The translations under genes and the position numbers were made by a program. Positions 1-7,676 of a DNA stretch of 64,000 nucleotides are shown piece after piece (the stretch's first letter is position 1; each line of letters begins with the position of its first letter). The DNA lies in NCBI RefSeq assembly GCF_017874235.1, contig NZ_JAGGLC010000006.1:62001-126000 (forward strand), written 5' to 3'. The stretch comes from Halolamina salifodinae. GTDB lineage: Archaea; Halobacteriota; Halobacteria; Halobacteriales; Haloferacaceae. A model generated the notes under the pieces. It did no database searches. It was not told where the DNA came from and saw only the letters and a program-made list of their open reading frames with translations.

Positions 1-1026
1 GAGGTCGGGAAACTCGAACAGCGCTACGAGGCGGAGGGCTTTGGCGACCTGTTCCCCAAACTCCAGCCCATCGGCCGCGAGGAGATCGCCGAGACGGAGC
101 CAAAGGTCGTCGAGGGCCGGGACCCCGACACCGACCTGCTGGCGCTCCAGACCCCCGACGGCTACGTCGTCGACTACGGCGAGGTCGCCAAGTCGTTCGT
201 CGACGCCGTCCGGGATGAGGAGGGCGTCGACGTCCACACCGGGACGGAAGTCACCGACGTGACCCCGACGCTGGAGGGGCACACTATCGCGACCGACGAC
301 GCCGGGCGCTTCGACGCCGACGCCACCGTCGTCGCCGCCGGCTCCCACAGCCTCCAGATGGCCAAGGACCTGGACTACGGGCAGGACAAGGTCCTCCTGC
401 CCGTCGCTGGCAGTTTCTTCCTCGCGGACGACCTGCTGAACGGCAAGGTGTACACCCTCCAGATGAAGAAGCTCCCCTTCGCCGCGATCCACGGCGACGC
501 CGACGTCCACGACGGGAGCATCACGCGGTTCGGCCCGACAGCGAAACTGGTACCGACGCTCGAACGCGGCCGCATCTCCACGGTGGGTGACTTCCTCGAC
601 GTGTTCGGCCTCAACGTCGACTCCTTCCTCAGCTACGCCAACGTCCTCGCGGACCGCATCCTCCTGCCGTACGTGCTCCGGAACCTCGTCTACGACGTGC
701 CGGGGATCGGCCCCAAGCAGTTCCTCCCGCACGTCCAGAAAGTCGTCCCCAGCGTCGAACTCGACGACATCGAGCGCGCAAAGGGGTACGGCGGCGTCCG
801 CCCCCAGATCGTCGACACGAAGCAGAAATCCCTGGACATGGGCGAGGCCAAGATCGTCGGCGACGACGTGATCTTCAACATCACGCCCTCGCCGGGCGCC
901 TCGACCTGCCTGAAAAACGCGATGCGGGACGCCCACACCGTCGTCGACTTCCTCGGCGACGAGTACGAGTTCGACGAGGACGCGTTCCGCGAGGACACTA
1001 TCGCCGAGTTCCCGCGGGCAGAGTAA
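1..1026 (+). CDS. FAD-dependent oxidoreductase, malate:quinone oxidoreductase-like (5' truncated by window)
   Basis: The frame is open from base 1, so only the last 341 residues are visible and the N-terminal FAD Rossmann motif lies outside the window. The visible part has the layout of DAO-type flavoproteins: a VVAAGSHS segment (FAD-binding strand) near visible residue 105, an FGPTAKLVPTL stretch near 180, and near the C terminus TPSPGASTCLKNA, which resembles the ASPGAST FAD/substrate motif of malate:quinone oxidoreductases. Such enzymes oxidise malate at the membrane and pass electrons to menaquinone. Substrate assignment is an inference; another 2-hydroxyacid dehydrogenase of the same fold is possible. 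Transcription runs toward the MATE gene 84 bp downstream. Confidence 0.7.
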   Translation, partial: EVGKLEQRYEAEGFGDLFPKLQPIGREEIAETEPKVVEGRDPDTDLLALQTPDGYVVDYGEVAKSFVDAVRDEEGVDVHTGTEVTDVTPTLEGHTIATDDAGRFDADATVVAAGSHSLQMAKDLDYGQDKVLLPVAGSFFLADDLLNGKVYTLQMKKLPFAAIHGDADVHDGSITRFGPTAKLVPTLERGRISTVGDFLDVFGLNVDSFLSYANVLADRILLPYVLRNLVYDVPGIGPKQFLPHVQKVVPSVELDDIERAKGYGGVRPQIVDTKQKSLDMGEAKIVGDDVIFNITPSPGASTCLKNAMRDAHTVVDFLGDEYEFDEDAFREDTIAEFPRAE

Positions 1027-1110
1027 GCCGGCTGAGCCGGCGCTCTCGTCGTTCGGTACCATATTCTACTGCATAGCCACCACTAAGCACCCGCCGACGG
1101 AACGCCCGGC

Positions 1111-2499
1111 GTGAACCTTCCGCCGTCACTCGCTGCCTACCGGGAGCGCTGGGCGCAGATCACCCGCCTCGGCGCCCCGGTCGCCGCCAGTTCCGTCACG
1201 CGGAGCGTGATGGGCGCGACGGACATCCTCGTCGCGGCCGCCATCTCCCCCGGCGCCGTCGCCGTCGTCACCATCGCCGACCTCTATCGCCAACTCACGG
1301 GCCGCGTCGGGGCGGGCGTGGGCGGCGGCGCGGTCGCGCTCGCCAGTCAGGACACCGGTGCGGGCGCGGAAGCCAACCGCGACGAGACCCTCGCGCAGGC
1401 AACGCTGCTCTGCGTGCTGTTCGGCGTCGTCGCCGCGCTCGCGGCGCTCCTGTTCGGCGAACGGCTCATCGGGCTGGTCGAGGGCGGCCGACTCAACCCC
1501 GCGGCGGTCGCCGACGGCGCCGACTACCTGCTGGCGACGCTACTCGTCGCGCCGCTCACGCTCCCGAAATCCGTGTTCGCACAGGCGTTCTCGGCCATCG
1601 GCGACACCAAGACGCCGTTCTACATCGGCGCCACCGGCGACGTGCTCAACGTCGTCGCCTCGCTGGCGCTGGGGCTCGGCTTCGCGCCGCTGGGGATCCC
1701 CCGCCTCGGCGTGCTCGGGCTGGGCGTCGCGACTGCCGGCGCCAGCGTGGCGACGACGATCCTCTACCTCGTCGCGCTCCGGCGCCGGAGCCCGTACAGC
1801 TTCGTCCGGCCGAGGGACCCCACGCTCGGCAAGCAGGTGCTGCAGGTCGGCCTCCCGCAGTCGGCCGGCGGCTTCGTCACCAGCGCCGCGATGTTCCCGT
1901 TCAGCCGGATCGTGATCGGCTTCGGCACCGAAATCTACGCCGGCTATCAGGTCGCGTGGCGGCTCTACCAGCTGACGGTCGGCACCGTCGCCCCGGGGCT
2001 GGCGGTCGGCACGAAGATCCTCGTCGGGCAGGCCGTCGGCGAGGGCGACGTGGCCGGCGCCCGGCGCACCGTCCGGGCGGCGCTCTGGCTGAGCATGGTC
2101 GTCGCCGGCGGGGTCGGGCTGCTGCTCGCGTCGGCGACCGAGCCGCTGGCTGCGCTGCTGGTCGCCGGCGAGGACGCGAACCAGTGGACCGTGACGTTCG
2201 CCCGCCTGCTCGGCGCCGTCGCGCTGCTGGGCGTCGCGAACAACGTCCTCACGGCAGCGCTGCAGGGGGCCAGCGAGACCCGTGTCGGCCTGGCGTCCCG
2301 GATCGCCGGCATGGTCGGCGGGATGGTCGGCGTGACGTGGCTCGTCGGCGTCAGGCTGGGGTACGGCGTCCTCGGCGCCTACGCCGGCATCGCGGCGTGT
2401 TACGTGCTGTTCATCGCGGTGTCGGCGTGGGGGTATCTGTTCACGGACTGGGAGGCGCGGGCGGCCGGGATGATGGCCGAGCGCGGCTCGACGGACTGA
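1111..2499 (+). CDS. MATE family multidrug/sodium efflux transporter
   Basis: A 462-residue integral membrane protein with about twelve hydrophobic segments arranged as two similar halves. The family exports cationic drugs or metabolites using a Na+ or H+ gradient. The conserved early MATE segment is seen at residues 20-60 (GAPVAASSVTRSVMGATDI, then a run reading VTIADLYRQ), and the second half repeats the pattern with LQVGLPQSAGG near residue 247. The start is GTG at 1111; the sequence between it and the preceding gene offers no better start in frame. Length matches the family. Substrate cannot be read from the sequence. Confidence 0.88.
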   Translation: MNLPPSLAAYRERWAQITRLGAPVAASSVTRSVMGATDILVAAAISPGAVAVVTIADLYRQLTGRVGAGVGGGAVALASQDTGAGAEANRDETLAQATLLCVLFGVVAALAALLFGERLIGLVEGGRLNPAAVADGADYLLATLLVAPLTLPKSVFAQAFSAIGDTKTPFYIGATGDVLNVVASLALGLGFAPLGIPRLGVLGLGVATAGASVATTILYLVALRRRSPYSFVRPRDPTLGKQVLQVGLPQSAGGFVTSAAMFPFSRIVIGFGTEIYAGYQVAWRLYQLTVGTVAPGLAVGTKILVGQAVGEGDVAGARRTVRAALWLSMVVAGGVGLLLASATEPLAALLVAGEDANQWTVTFARLLGAVALLGVANNVLTAALQGASETRVGLASRIAGMVGGMVGVTWLVGVRLGYGVLGAYAGIAACYVLFIAVSAWGYLFTDWEARAAGMMAERGSTD

Positions 2500-2640
2500 G
2501 TGACTCCGGAGCCCGACCCACTCGAACTCCTTCTCGGCGGCGTCGACGGCCTTCCCAGCCGCGCTGCCCTCCCCGCCCACGCCCAGCGCCCGAATCAGCC
2601 ACGGCAGCGAGAGCGCCTGAATCAGCAGTCCCGCGAGCGC
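2500..2640 (-). pseudogene. remnant of a CPA1-type Na+/H+ antiporter (C-terminal part of membrane domain)
   Basis: On the minus strand about 47 codons read LALAGLLIQALSLPWLIRAL followed by an acidic, charged stretch ending EKEFEWVGLR. The LLxQxLxLPxLIRxLG pattern is typical of the last membrane helix of CPA1 (NhaP/NhaK-like) antiporters and of the charged linker after it. There is no start, no upstream membrane domain, and no own stop before the reading frame runs antisense into the MATE gene. Immediately upstream, in the direction of its transcription, lies a dispersed repeat element (2629-2895). The simplest reading is a gene destroyed by deletion or repeat insertion. The match is from memory of the family motif, not from an alignment. 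Confidence 0.45.
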
Positions 2641-2895
2641 GAGGCGTCCACCGCCACCGCATCCGGCGGTGGCGCGAATCCGTCGCCGCTCCGTCGGCGT
2701 CATCAGAAATCGAAGATTTCTGATTGGCAGACGAGAGCTCCGCTCTCGTCGACGACGTGGCGCGAGGGATGAGCGAGGGTTGAGCCCGAGTGAATCGGCT
2801 GGGGAGGCTGAGGCTGCGGCGCGTCGCGGTGCGGTCACAAGTTGCCAAGGGAACTCCGCGGTGACGTTCGCGGTCGCTGTCGGCGACGCACACCC
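2629..2895 (+). repeat. dispersed intergenic repeat element, copy 1
   Basis: Shares ordered blocks with the elements at 4876-5146 and near 22670-22990: GAGGCGTCCACCGC, then CGGTGGCGCGAA, then GCGCGAGGGATGAGCG, GGCTGGGGAGGCTG and the end block CGGTCACAAG...GGGAACTCCGCGGT (2832-2862). It also contains the double hairpin: CAGAAATC-GAA-GATTTCTG at 2704-2722 and GACGAGAGC-TCC-GCTCTCGTC at 2730-2750. The left terminal repeat seen in copy 2 is missing here, where the element runs into the antiporter remnant. No credible gene lies inside. Confidence 0.8.
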
Positions 2896-2975
2896 ACGAA
2901 TCACCGGATTCAGAACCATCTTCGCACTAATAATCAAAGCCTGCGTTTAACTCCGCCCACCCACAACCACTGACG

Positions 2976-3527
2976 ATGGCAGACGACTACGGCGGTATCC
3001 TCGGCGCCTTCCCCTACGCGTTCCGGCGGAGCGACTCGCTGCTGTTTCGCTCCTACGTGCTCGTGGGCGGCCTCGTGACGCTCGGCCTCGCTCTCACCTG
3101 CGTGCTCGCCGTCGTCGTCGTGTTCGGCCAGACCGCCGGCGCCCGCGGCGGTAACTTCACGCTCTCGCGGTCGTTCGTCGCCCTCCTGGGCCTGCTCGCG
3201 GTGCTCCCCGTCGTCGCACCCGTCCTGCTGGCCGCCCGGACCCGCCGGCGCGGCCTCGCGGAGGACGCGTCGTTCGAACCGCCCGAGCACTACGAACCGC
3301 TGCTCGCCGTCGGGGGCTACCTCTGTGTGCTCTCGCTGTATCTCGCGCTCGTGGCGTCGATGCCCGAGACGTTCACGCTCGACGGCGAGACGGTGACTCG
3401 CCCCGCGCCCTCGGGCCCGCTCGCGCCCGTCGTCGCCGCCCTCTACGCACTGCCGTCCCTCGCGGCGCCGCTGCTCCCGATTTCGGCGGCGGCGTTCGTG
3501 CTCGCGGTCCACCGACGGCTCACCTGA
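2976..3527 (+). CDS. conserved haloarchaeal membrane protein (DUF7536-like)
   Basis: A 183-residue protein with four hydrophobic segments (about residues 25-50, 67-85, 107-128 and 147-175) separated by short charged loops, ending in a short basic tail. The N-terminal GILGAFPYAFRRSDS stretch fits the haloarchaeal DUF7536 proteins as I recall them. Function is not known. It follows the repeat element by about 80 bp and its stop codon lies inside a 19-bp tandem repeat (3513-3569), so the C terminus has probably been altered by repeat slippage. Confidence 0.75.
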   Translation: MADDYGGILGAFPYAFRRSDSLLFRSYVLVGGLVTLGLALTCVLAVVVVFGQTAGARGGNFTLSRSFVALLGLLAVLPVVAPVLLAARTRRRGLAEDASFEPPEHYEPLLAVGGYLCVLSLYLALVASMPETFTLDGETVTRPAPSGPLAPVVAALYALPSLAAPLLPISAAAFVLAVHRRLT

Positions 3528-3569
3528 GGGCCGACGGCTCACCTGAGGGCCGACGGCTCACCTGGGGGC
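3513..3569 (+). repeat. three 19-bp tandem repeats spanning a stop codon
   Basis: The unit CGACGGCTCACCTGAGGGC occurs three times head to tail (third copy with one A to G change), followed by a partial fourth. The first unit supplies the last codons and TGA stop of the preceding membrane-protein gene. Because 19 is not a multiple of 3, changes in copy number would not extend the protein; they only lengthen the 3' region. Confidence 0.9.
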
Positions 3570-3632
3570 TGACGGCAGACCTGCGCCGGCCGCGGGCGAA
3601 ATCCCGAAAAGCCTCCGGCGCCCAGCATCCGT

Positions 3633-4118
3633 ATGAGCGACGCAGAACTCGACGGCGCGACCGAGGGCACGTTCCTCGTCACGCACGCCGACGACGACAG
3701 CGTACTGTTGCGGGACGTGGATCGCGGCCAGGTCCACACCCTCTCCGAGAACCCCGGACTGGAAGTCGACGACGCCGTCGAGGGTGTCGTCGCGCCCGAG
3801 CCACCGCTCGAACTGACCGCCGAACTGGTCGAGGTCAAGGAGCGCCGCTCGCTCTCGATCCGGGAGAGCCGGGAGCCCCCGACCACCCACGAACGCGAGA
3901 TCGCGGCCGAGCAGTCGGTCGGCGAACTCACCCGGGAGGAACGCGCCGGCATCGGCGAACTCCACATCATCAGCGTGCCCGAGGCGGAGACCGAGGCGGC
4001 CGTACAGGACGTGCTCGAGGACCGCGAGGCAACCCTGGGCCGGGCGGCCCGACTGGGCGTGAACCGCGTCGAGATCCGGTCGGCGCCGGGCGTCGTCAGC
4101 GTTCGCTACCTGCCGTAG
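3633..4118 (+). CDS. conserved haloarchaeal protein (DUF5812-like)
   Basis: A 161-residue soluble acidic protein with no signal peptide or membrane segment. The N-terminal 70 residues look like a small beta-barrel (TFLVTHADDDSVLLRDVDRG), followed by a charged segment with a THEREIAAEQ helix. The C-terminal 45 residues are alpha/beta and end in VSVRYLP. This layout matches the uncharacterised haloarchaeal DUF5812 family. The ATG at 3633 directly follows a short GC-rich leader. The 3' end overlaps by 23 bp the end of a convergent small membrane-protein gene. No function is assigned. Confidence 0.75.
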   Translation: MSDAELDGATEGTFLVTHADDDSVLLRDVDRGQVHTLSENPGLEVDDAVEGVVAPEPPLELTAELVEVKERRSLSIRESREPPTTHEREIAAEQSVGELTREERAGIGELHIISVPEAETEAAVQDVLEDREATLGRAARLGVNRVEIRSAPGVVSVRYLP

Positions 4119-4317
4119 TCGCGTCGCCGGCGTTCTCGACGGCGCCGGCGCGGGCGAACTGCGGGCGATTCTCGATCAGCGACGCGAGGCTGAGTTCCAG
4201 CCAGATCAAAAAGGGAAGCAGCACCACGCCCAGAGCAGCCAGCAGTTGGACGACCGCGGGGGAGTCGACGACGGTCAGCGAGGCGCCGACGGTCAGGACG
4301 AGGTCCGTCGCGACCAT
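4096..4317 (-). CDS. small hypothetical membrane protein
   Basis: A 73-residue frame with one weakly hydrophobic N-terminal segment (residues 4-22) and one strong helix (residues 24-48, rich in Leu/Val/Ile), followed by a polar tail. It sits between two well-supported genes, converges on and slightly overlaps the DUF5812-like gene, and has no competing frame for most of its length. I do not recognise the family. Its hydrophobic pattern and position support it being real, but its short length leaves doubt. Confidence 0.5.
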   Translation of the reverse strand: MVATDLVLTVGASLTVVDSPAVVQLLAALGVVLLPFLIWLELSLASLIENRPQFARAGAVENAGDATTAGSER

Positions 4318-4378
4318 ACTCGGCGGGGAAGCGCCGACGGAACCACTGTCGCGGTGCGGCCGCTCTCACGCCGGACAG

Positions 4379-4774
4379 CTACTCCTCGTCCTCGAAGTCG
4401 AGCGCCACCGAGTTGATGCAGAACCGCTTCCCGGTCGGTTCCGGCCCGTCATCGAACACGTGGCCGAGGTGGCCCTCGCAGTTCGCACAGACCACTTCGG
4501 TCCGGGTCATGCCGTGGCGGGGGTCCTCCCGGGTTTCGACGGCGTCGTTCTCGGCGGCGTAGAAGCTGGGCCAGCCACAGCCGGAGTCGTACTTGGTGCC
4601 GGAGTCGAACAACACCTCGCCACAGCCCTTGCAGCGGTAGATGCCGTCGTCGTCGCGGTCGACGTGCTCGCCGCTGAATCGGGCTTCGGTGCCGCGCTCG
4701 CGCAGGATCTCGTACTCCTCGTCGGTGAGTTCCTCGTGCCAGTTCGGTTCCGAATCGGGGGAAGATTCGCTCAT
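4379..4774 (-). CDS. msrB: peptide-methionine (R)-S-oxide reductase MsrB
   Basis: A 131-residue cytosolic repair enzyme that reduces the R-epimer of methionine sulfoxide in proteins using thioredoxin-type donors. The two zinc-binding CxxC pairs are visible (CKGC near residue 48 and CANC near residue 97). The SGCGWPSF substrate loop and the catalytic Cys in RFCINS near the C terminus are also present. The GHLGHVF histidines belong to the active site. Length is standard. It is monocistronic, and its upstream side faces the repeat element at 4876-5146. Confidence 0.95.
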   Translation of the reverse strand: MSESSPDSEPNWHEELTDEEYEILRERGTEARFSGEHVDRDDDGIYRCKGCGEVLFDSGTKYDSGCGWPSFYAAENDAVETREDPRHGMTRTEVVCANCEGHLGHVFDDGPEPTGKRFCINSVALDFEDEE

Positions 4775-4875
4775 GGGTGTAGTTGGGTCGGGACGGGCCT
4801 AACGCTTCCGCCAGTTCGTTATGAGGATTCGTCAGTGGCACTTGTGCCGTTACGACAGCCGCGACGGCGAACAGC

Positions 4876-5146
4876 ACCGCGGAGTTCCCAAGGACACTTG
4901 CGACCGCCGGGTGCCGGACACGAGGTCCGGTCACCAGAAATCGGAGATTTCTGGTTGGCAGACGAGAATCTCCGATTCTCGTCGACGCCCGCGAGGCGTC
5001 CACCGCTCAGCAGCCGGCGGTGGCGCGAAGCGTTCGCGTCGACGGACGCGAACCAAGCGCGAGGGACGAGCGCAGCGAGTGAGTCGGCTGGGGAGGCTGT
5101 GGCTGCGGCGCTGTGCGGTCACAAGTAGTCAAGGGAACTCCGCGGT
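4876..5146 (+). repeat. dispersed intergenic element, copy 2, with terminal inverted repeats
   Basis: The left end (4876-4906, beginning ACCGCGGAGTTCCC) is the inverse of the right end (5116-5146, ending GGGAACTCCGCGGT) at 25 of 31 positions. Between them are CCAGAAATC-GGA-GATTTCTGG (4934-4954), GACGAGAATC-TCC-GATTCTCGTC (4961-4983) and the same ordered blocks as copy 1. Flanking bases on both sides also read similarly in inverse (CGAACA near each end), so the element may extend a little farther. It fills the 447-bp gap between msrB and the K+ channel gene. No coding potential is evident, so it resembles a MITE. Confidence 0.85.
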
Positions 5147-5221
5147 CGTGTTCGCAGTAACAACTCCGACTCTCGGGAACCAGATCGAAACCCGAAAATC
5201 ACCTCGAAATCCGCCCAAAAA

Positions 5222-6370
5222 CTACTCTTCGCCCAGAATATCGTTCGCCTCCTCCTCCCCATCGCCCTGCCCCATCGCCGACTCCACGAGCAGATGGCCG
5301 CCGATGACGGCCGGGCTGATCACGGTGTCGGCGCCGGCGCGTTTGAGTTTACTCACGTTCTCGCGCTGGCTCACCCCGGCGGCGATGTGGAGGTCGGGGT
5401 TGAGTTCCCGCGCGGTCAGGATCGCCAGCGCGTCGTTGGCGTCGTTCTGCGTCGCGGCGATGGCGGCCCGCGCCCGCTCGATACCCGCACTGCGCAGGGG
5501 TGCCTCGTCGCTGGGGTCGGCGGTCAGCACGTGCACGTCGCGGGTCGCCAGTCGCCGCGTCGTCGTCTCGTCGTCGGTGATGACGACGAACTCCGCCTGG
5601 GACTCCAGTTCTTCGAGGATCGGTTCGGTCAGGTCGCCGTAGCCCAGAACCAACACGTGGTTCTCGAGCGTGTCGAGTTGTTGTTCTGTCATGCGTCCGA
5701 ATGCGGCCGAGAGTCGGGCTTCGATCATCGGCGTCAGCACCACCCCGAGCGCGACGGCGAAGGAGGACACCGAGAGCACCACCACCGACATGGCGAACAG
5801 CCGTGCCTGCTGGCTCTGGGCGTAGACGTCGCCGTAGCCGACGGTGCTGCCGGTGACCAGCGTGTAGTAGAACGCGTCGGTCAGGGTGTGCAGGCCGTTG
5901 AACTCGTCGCGCAGCGCGTAGGCACCCGCGGTGCCGTACACCTGCGCGGCCACGAGCGACGCGACGGCCGCGACCTGCGTCGTCGAGACGTCCAGTTCCG
6001 CGTCGAACGTCCGGCGGTTGAGCGTCACCACGAGCAGCGCCAGCAACGACAGCGCCACCAGCGGCACGGAGTAGTTGGTGGCCTGCAACAGCCCCTGGGC
6101 GGCGGTCAGGGGGAGCATCACTACCGTCAGGAGCCAGCCTGCCCGGTAGCGCCGCCGGAGCAGGAGTGCCGCGATCATCGTCAGAAAGCCCGTCAGCGTC
6201 CCCGTGAAGCCGACCGTCCGGCGGACAATCGGGGGAACGAACTCAGACAGCGGCCCGGCGGCCGTCATCGTCGAGATGTTGACGATACCCGTCCCCACGG
6301 AGAGCGCGGCGACGGCGAACGTCAGGATGATCGAGGCGCGTACCCCCACCCAGTCCCGGTCCAGCTGCAT
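5222..6370 (-). CDS. RCK-domain potassium channel (Kch/MthK-like with NAD-binding TrkA-N domain)
   Basis: A 382-residue membrane protein. The first 170 residues contain several hydrophobic helices and end in a pore loop with the K+ selectivity signature TVGYGD (about residue 183), followed by the inner helix. Residues about 240-360 form a TrkA-N/RCK Rossmann domain beginning HVLVLGYGDLTEPI. The channel conducts K+ across the membrane and is gated by nucleotide or ligand binding at the RCK domain. It is divergent from two TrkA-C membrane proteins starting at 6465, so all three probably serve K+ homeostasis, which is central for salt-in halophiles. Confidence 0.88.
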   Translation of the reverse strand: MQLDRDWVGVRASIILTFAVAALSVGTGIVNISTMTAAGPLSEFVPPIVRRTVGFTGTLTGFLTMIAALLLRRRYRAGWLLTVVMLPLTAAQGLLQATNYSVPLVALSLLALLVVTLNRRTFDAELDVSTTQVAAVASLVAAQVYGTAGAYALRDEFNGLHTLTDAFYYTLVTGSTVGYGDVYAQSQQARLFAMSVVVLSVSSFAVALGVVLTPMIEARLSAAFGRMTEQQLDTLENHVLVLGYGDLTEPILEELESQAEFVVITDDETTTRRLATRDVHVLTADPSDEAPLRSAGIERARAAIAATQNDANDALAILTARELNPDLHIAAGVSQRENVSKLKRAGADTVISPAVIGGHLLVESAMGQGDGEEEANDILGEE

Positions 6371-6464
6371 ACGCGACGACAGACGGAGGGTGGGCTTAAA
6401 AGGGCCAGCAGTCCCGGCCGCCGTCGCCGGTACGCCTATGTCGTCGCCGGCGGTTCGCCCGTGT

Positions 6465-7676
6465 ATGACTCCGCTCCCGCTCCAGATCCTGCTCGGCGTC
6501 TATCTCGGGCTGGTGACGGGGATCGTTCCGGCCTTGGTCGCGTGGGGGCTGGGGTTCCTGTTCAAGTACCTGACCAACGTCACCATCCCCGGGTTCGGGG
6601 TGGTCGTGCTGGCGCTGGCCATCGCGGGCGTCAACGGCGGCCTGCTGGCGCTCAACGACAAGGCGATCACGGGCAGCGCCAACGGCGTCGCCATCCTCGT
6701 GGCCATCGTCGTCGTGCTGATGCTCTCGCTGTACGCCCACGCGAAGGGCGACCAGATGGGCGCGGCGACGCCCAAACGGCTCACGCTGCGAAAGCTCGCG
6801 GACCGAACCCTCTCGGCGGACGTGGTCGAACTGGTCGGGAGCCGCGGCCAGGTGAAGCTGAAGATCACCGGCGACGTGGGCGACATGGAGGGCTCGCCGC
6901 CGCTGCCGGCCGAACTCCGCACCGCGATCCGCGAGGCGCATCTCGCGCTCCCCGCGGACCTCCCGCTCTCGGAGCTCGAGCGCCGCGCCGAGGACCAACT
7001 CCGCACTGGGTTCGACCTCGCGGACGTCTCGGTCCGGATCGACGAACGCGGCCACGCGACCGTTGCCGCGGCGCCGCCCAGCGCCGGCCTCTCGAAGCGC
7101 GTCCCCACCGGGAAGCGCGCAGTGTCGCTGACGACGATGGTCCCCACGGGTCTCGCTGCTGGCGACGAAGTGCGCATCCGGACGGCGACGACGAGCTATG
7201 AGGGGACCGTCGTGAGCGTCACGCCGCCCGCGGAGAAGGCCGCGAAGCCGACAGTGACCGACGGCGGTACCGACGTCCCGGCGTCGACGCCGACGGCAAA
7301 GACTGCGGCAGGGGGCCCCAGCCGCGTCAGCGTCGCCGTGACCCGCGAGACCGCGCGGGCGCTCGTCGGCACAGAGGTAACCGGGCTCTCGGTCCGCTCC
7401 CGTGGCGAGCGCCAGGAGTTCGAGCTACTGGCCCTGCTGCGGCGCTCGGGCAAACGGCTCCGCCGGGTCACCGTCCGCGACGACGGGCCGCTCGACGGCG
7501 CCAGCATCGGTGAAGTCGGCATCCACTCGACGTACGGCGTCGTCGTACTCGCCGCTCGTGGCTCCTCGGGCTGGGTGCTCGCGCCCGGCAGCGAGTACGT
7601 CGCCGAGCCGGGCCAGGAGCTGTTCGTCGTCGGCACGCCCGGCGATCTCGACGCGTTCGCGGAGGTGGCGGCGTGA
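6465..7676 (+). CDS. TrkA-C domain membrane protein (first of an overlapping pair)
   Basis: The ATG at 6465 gives 403 residues. The N terminus has three hydrophobic helices (about residues 5-30, 43-65 and 75-95). A soluble region follows, with a VPTGxxAGDEVRIRT barrel-like segment and a final TrkA-C (RCK-C) domain at about residues 315-400. An upstream extension of the frame to 6204 would overlap the divergent channel gene and is rejected. TrkA-C domains bind regulatory ligands of K+ transporters and channels. The stop overlaps the GTG of the next gene by 4 bp, so the two are translationally coupled. Confidence 0.82.
   Translation: MTPLPLQILLGVYLGLVTGIVPALVAWGLGFLFKYLTNVTIPGFGVVVLALAIAGVNGGLLALNDKAITGSANGVAILVAIVVVLMLSLYAHAKGDQMGAATPKRLTLRKLADRTLSADVVELVGSRGQVKLKITGDVGDMEGSPPLPAELRTAIREAHLALPADLPLSELERRAEDQLRTGFDLADVSVRIDERGHATVAAAPPSAGLSKRVPTGKRAVSLTTMVPTGLAAGDEVRIRTATTSYEGTVVSVTPPAEKAAKPTVTDGGTDVPASTPTAKTAAGGPSRVSVAVTRETARALVGTEVTGLSVRSRGERQEFELLALLRRSGKRLRRVTVRDDGPLDGASIGEVGIHSTYGVVVLAARGSSGWVLAPGSEYVAEPGQELFVVGTPGDLDAFAEVAA

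Noticed and set aside
1540-2937. A long minus-strand open frame antisense to the MATE gene
   Set aside because: Its translation is Arg/Pro/Gly-rich without family motifs, as expected opposite a GC-rich gene. Only the short antiporter-like part at 2500-2640 was kept.
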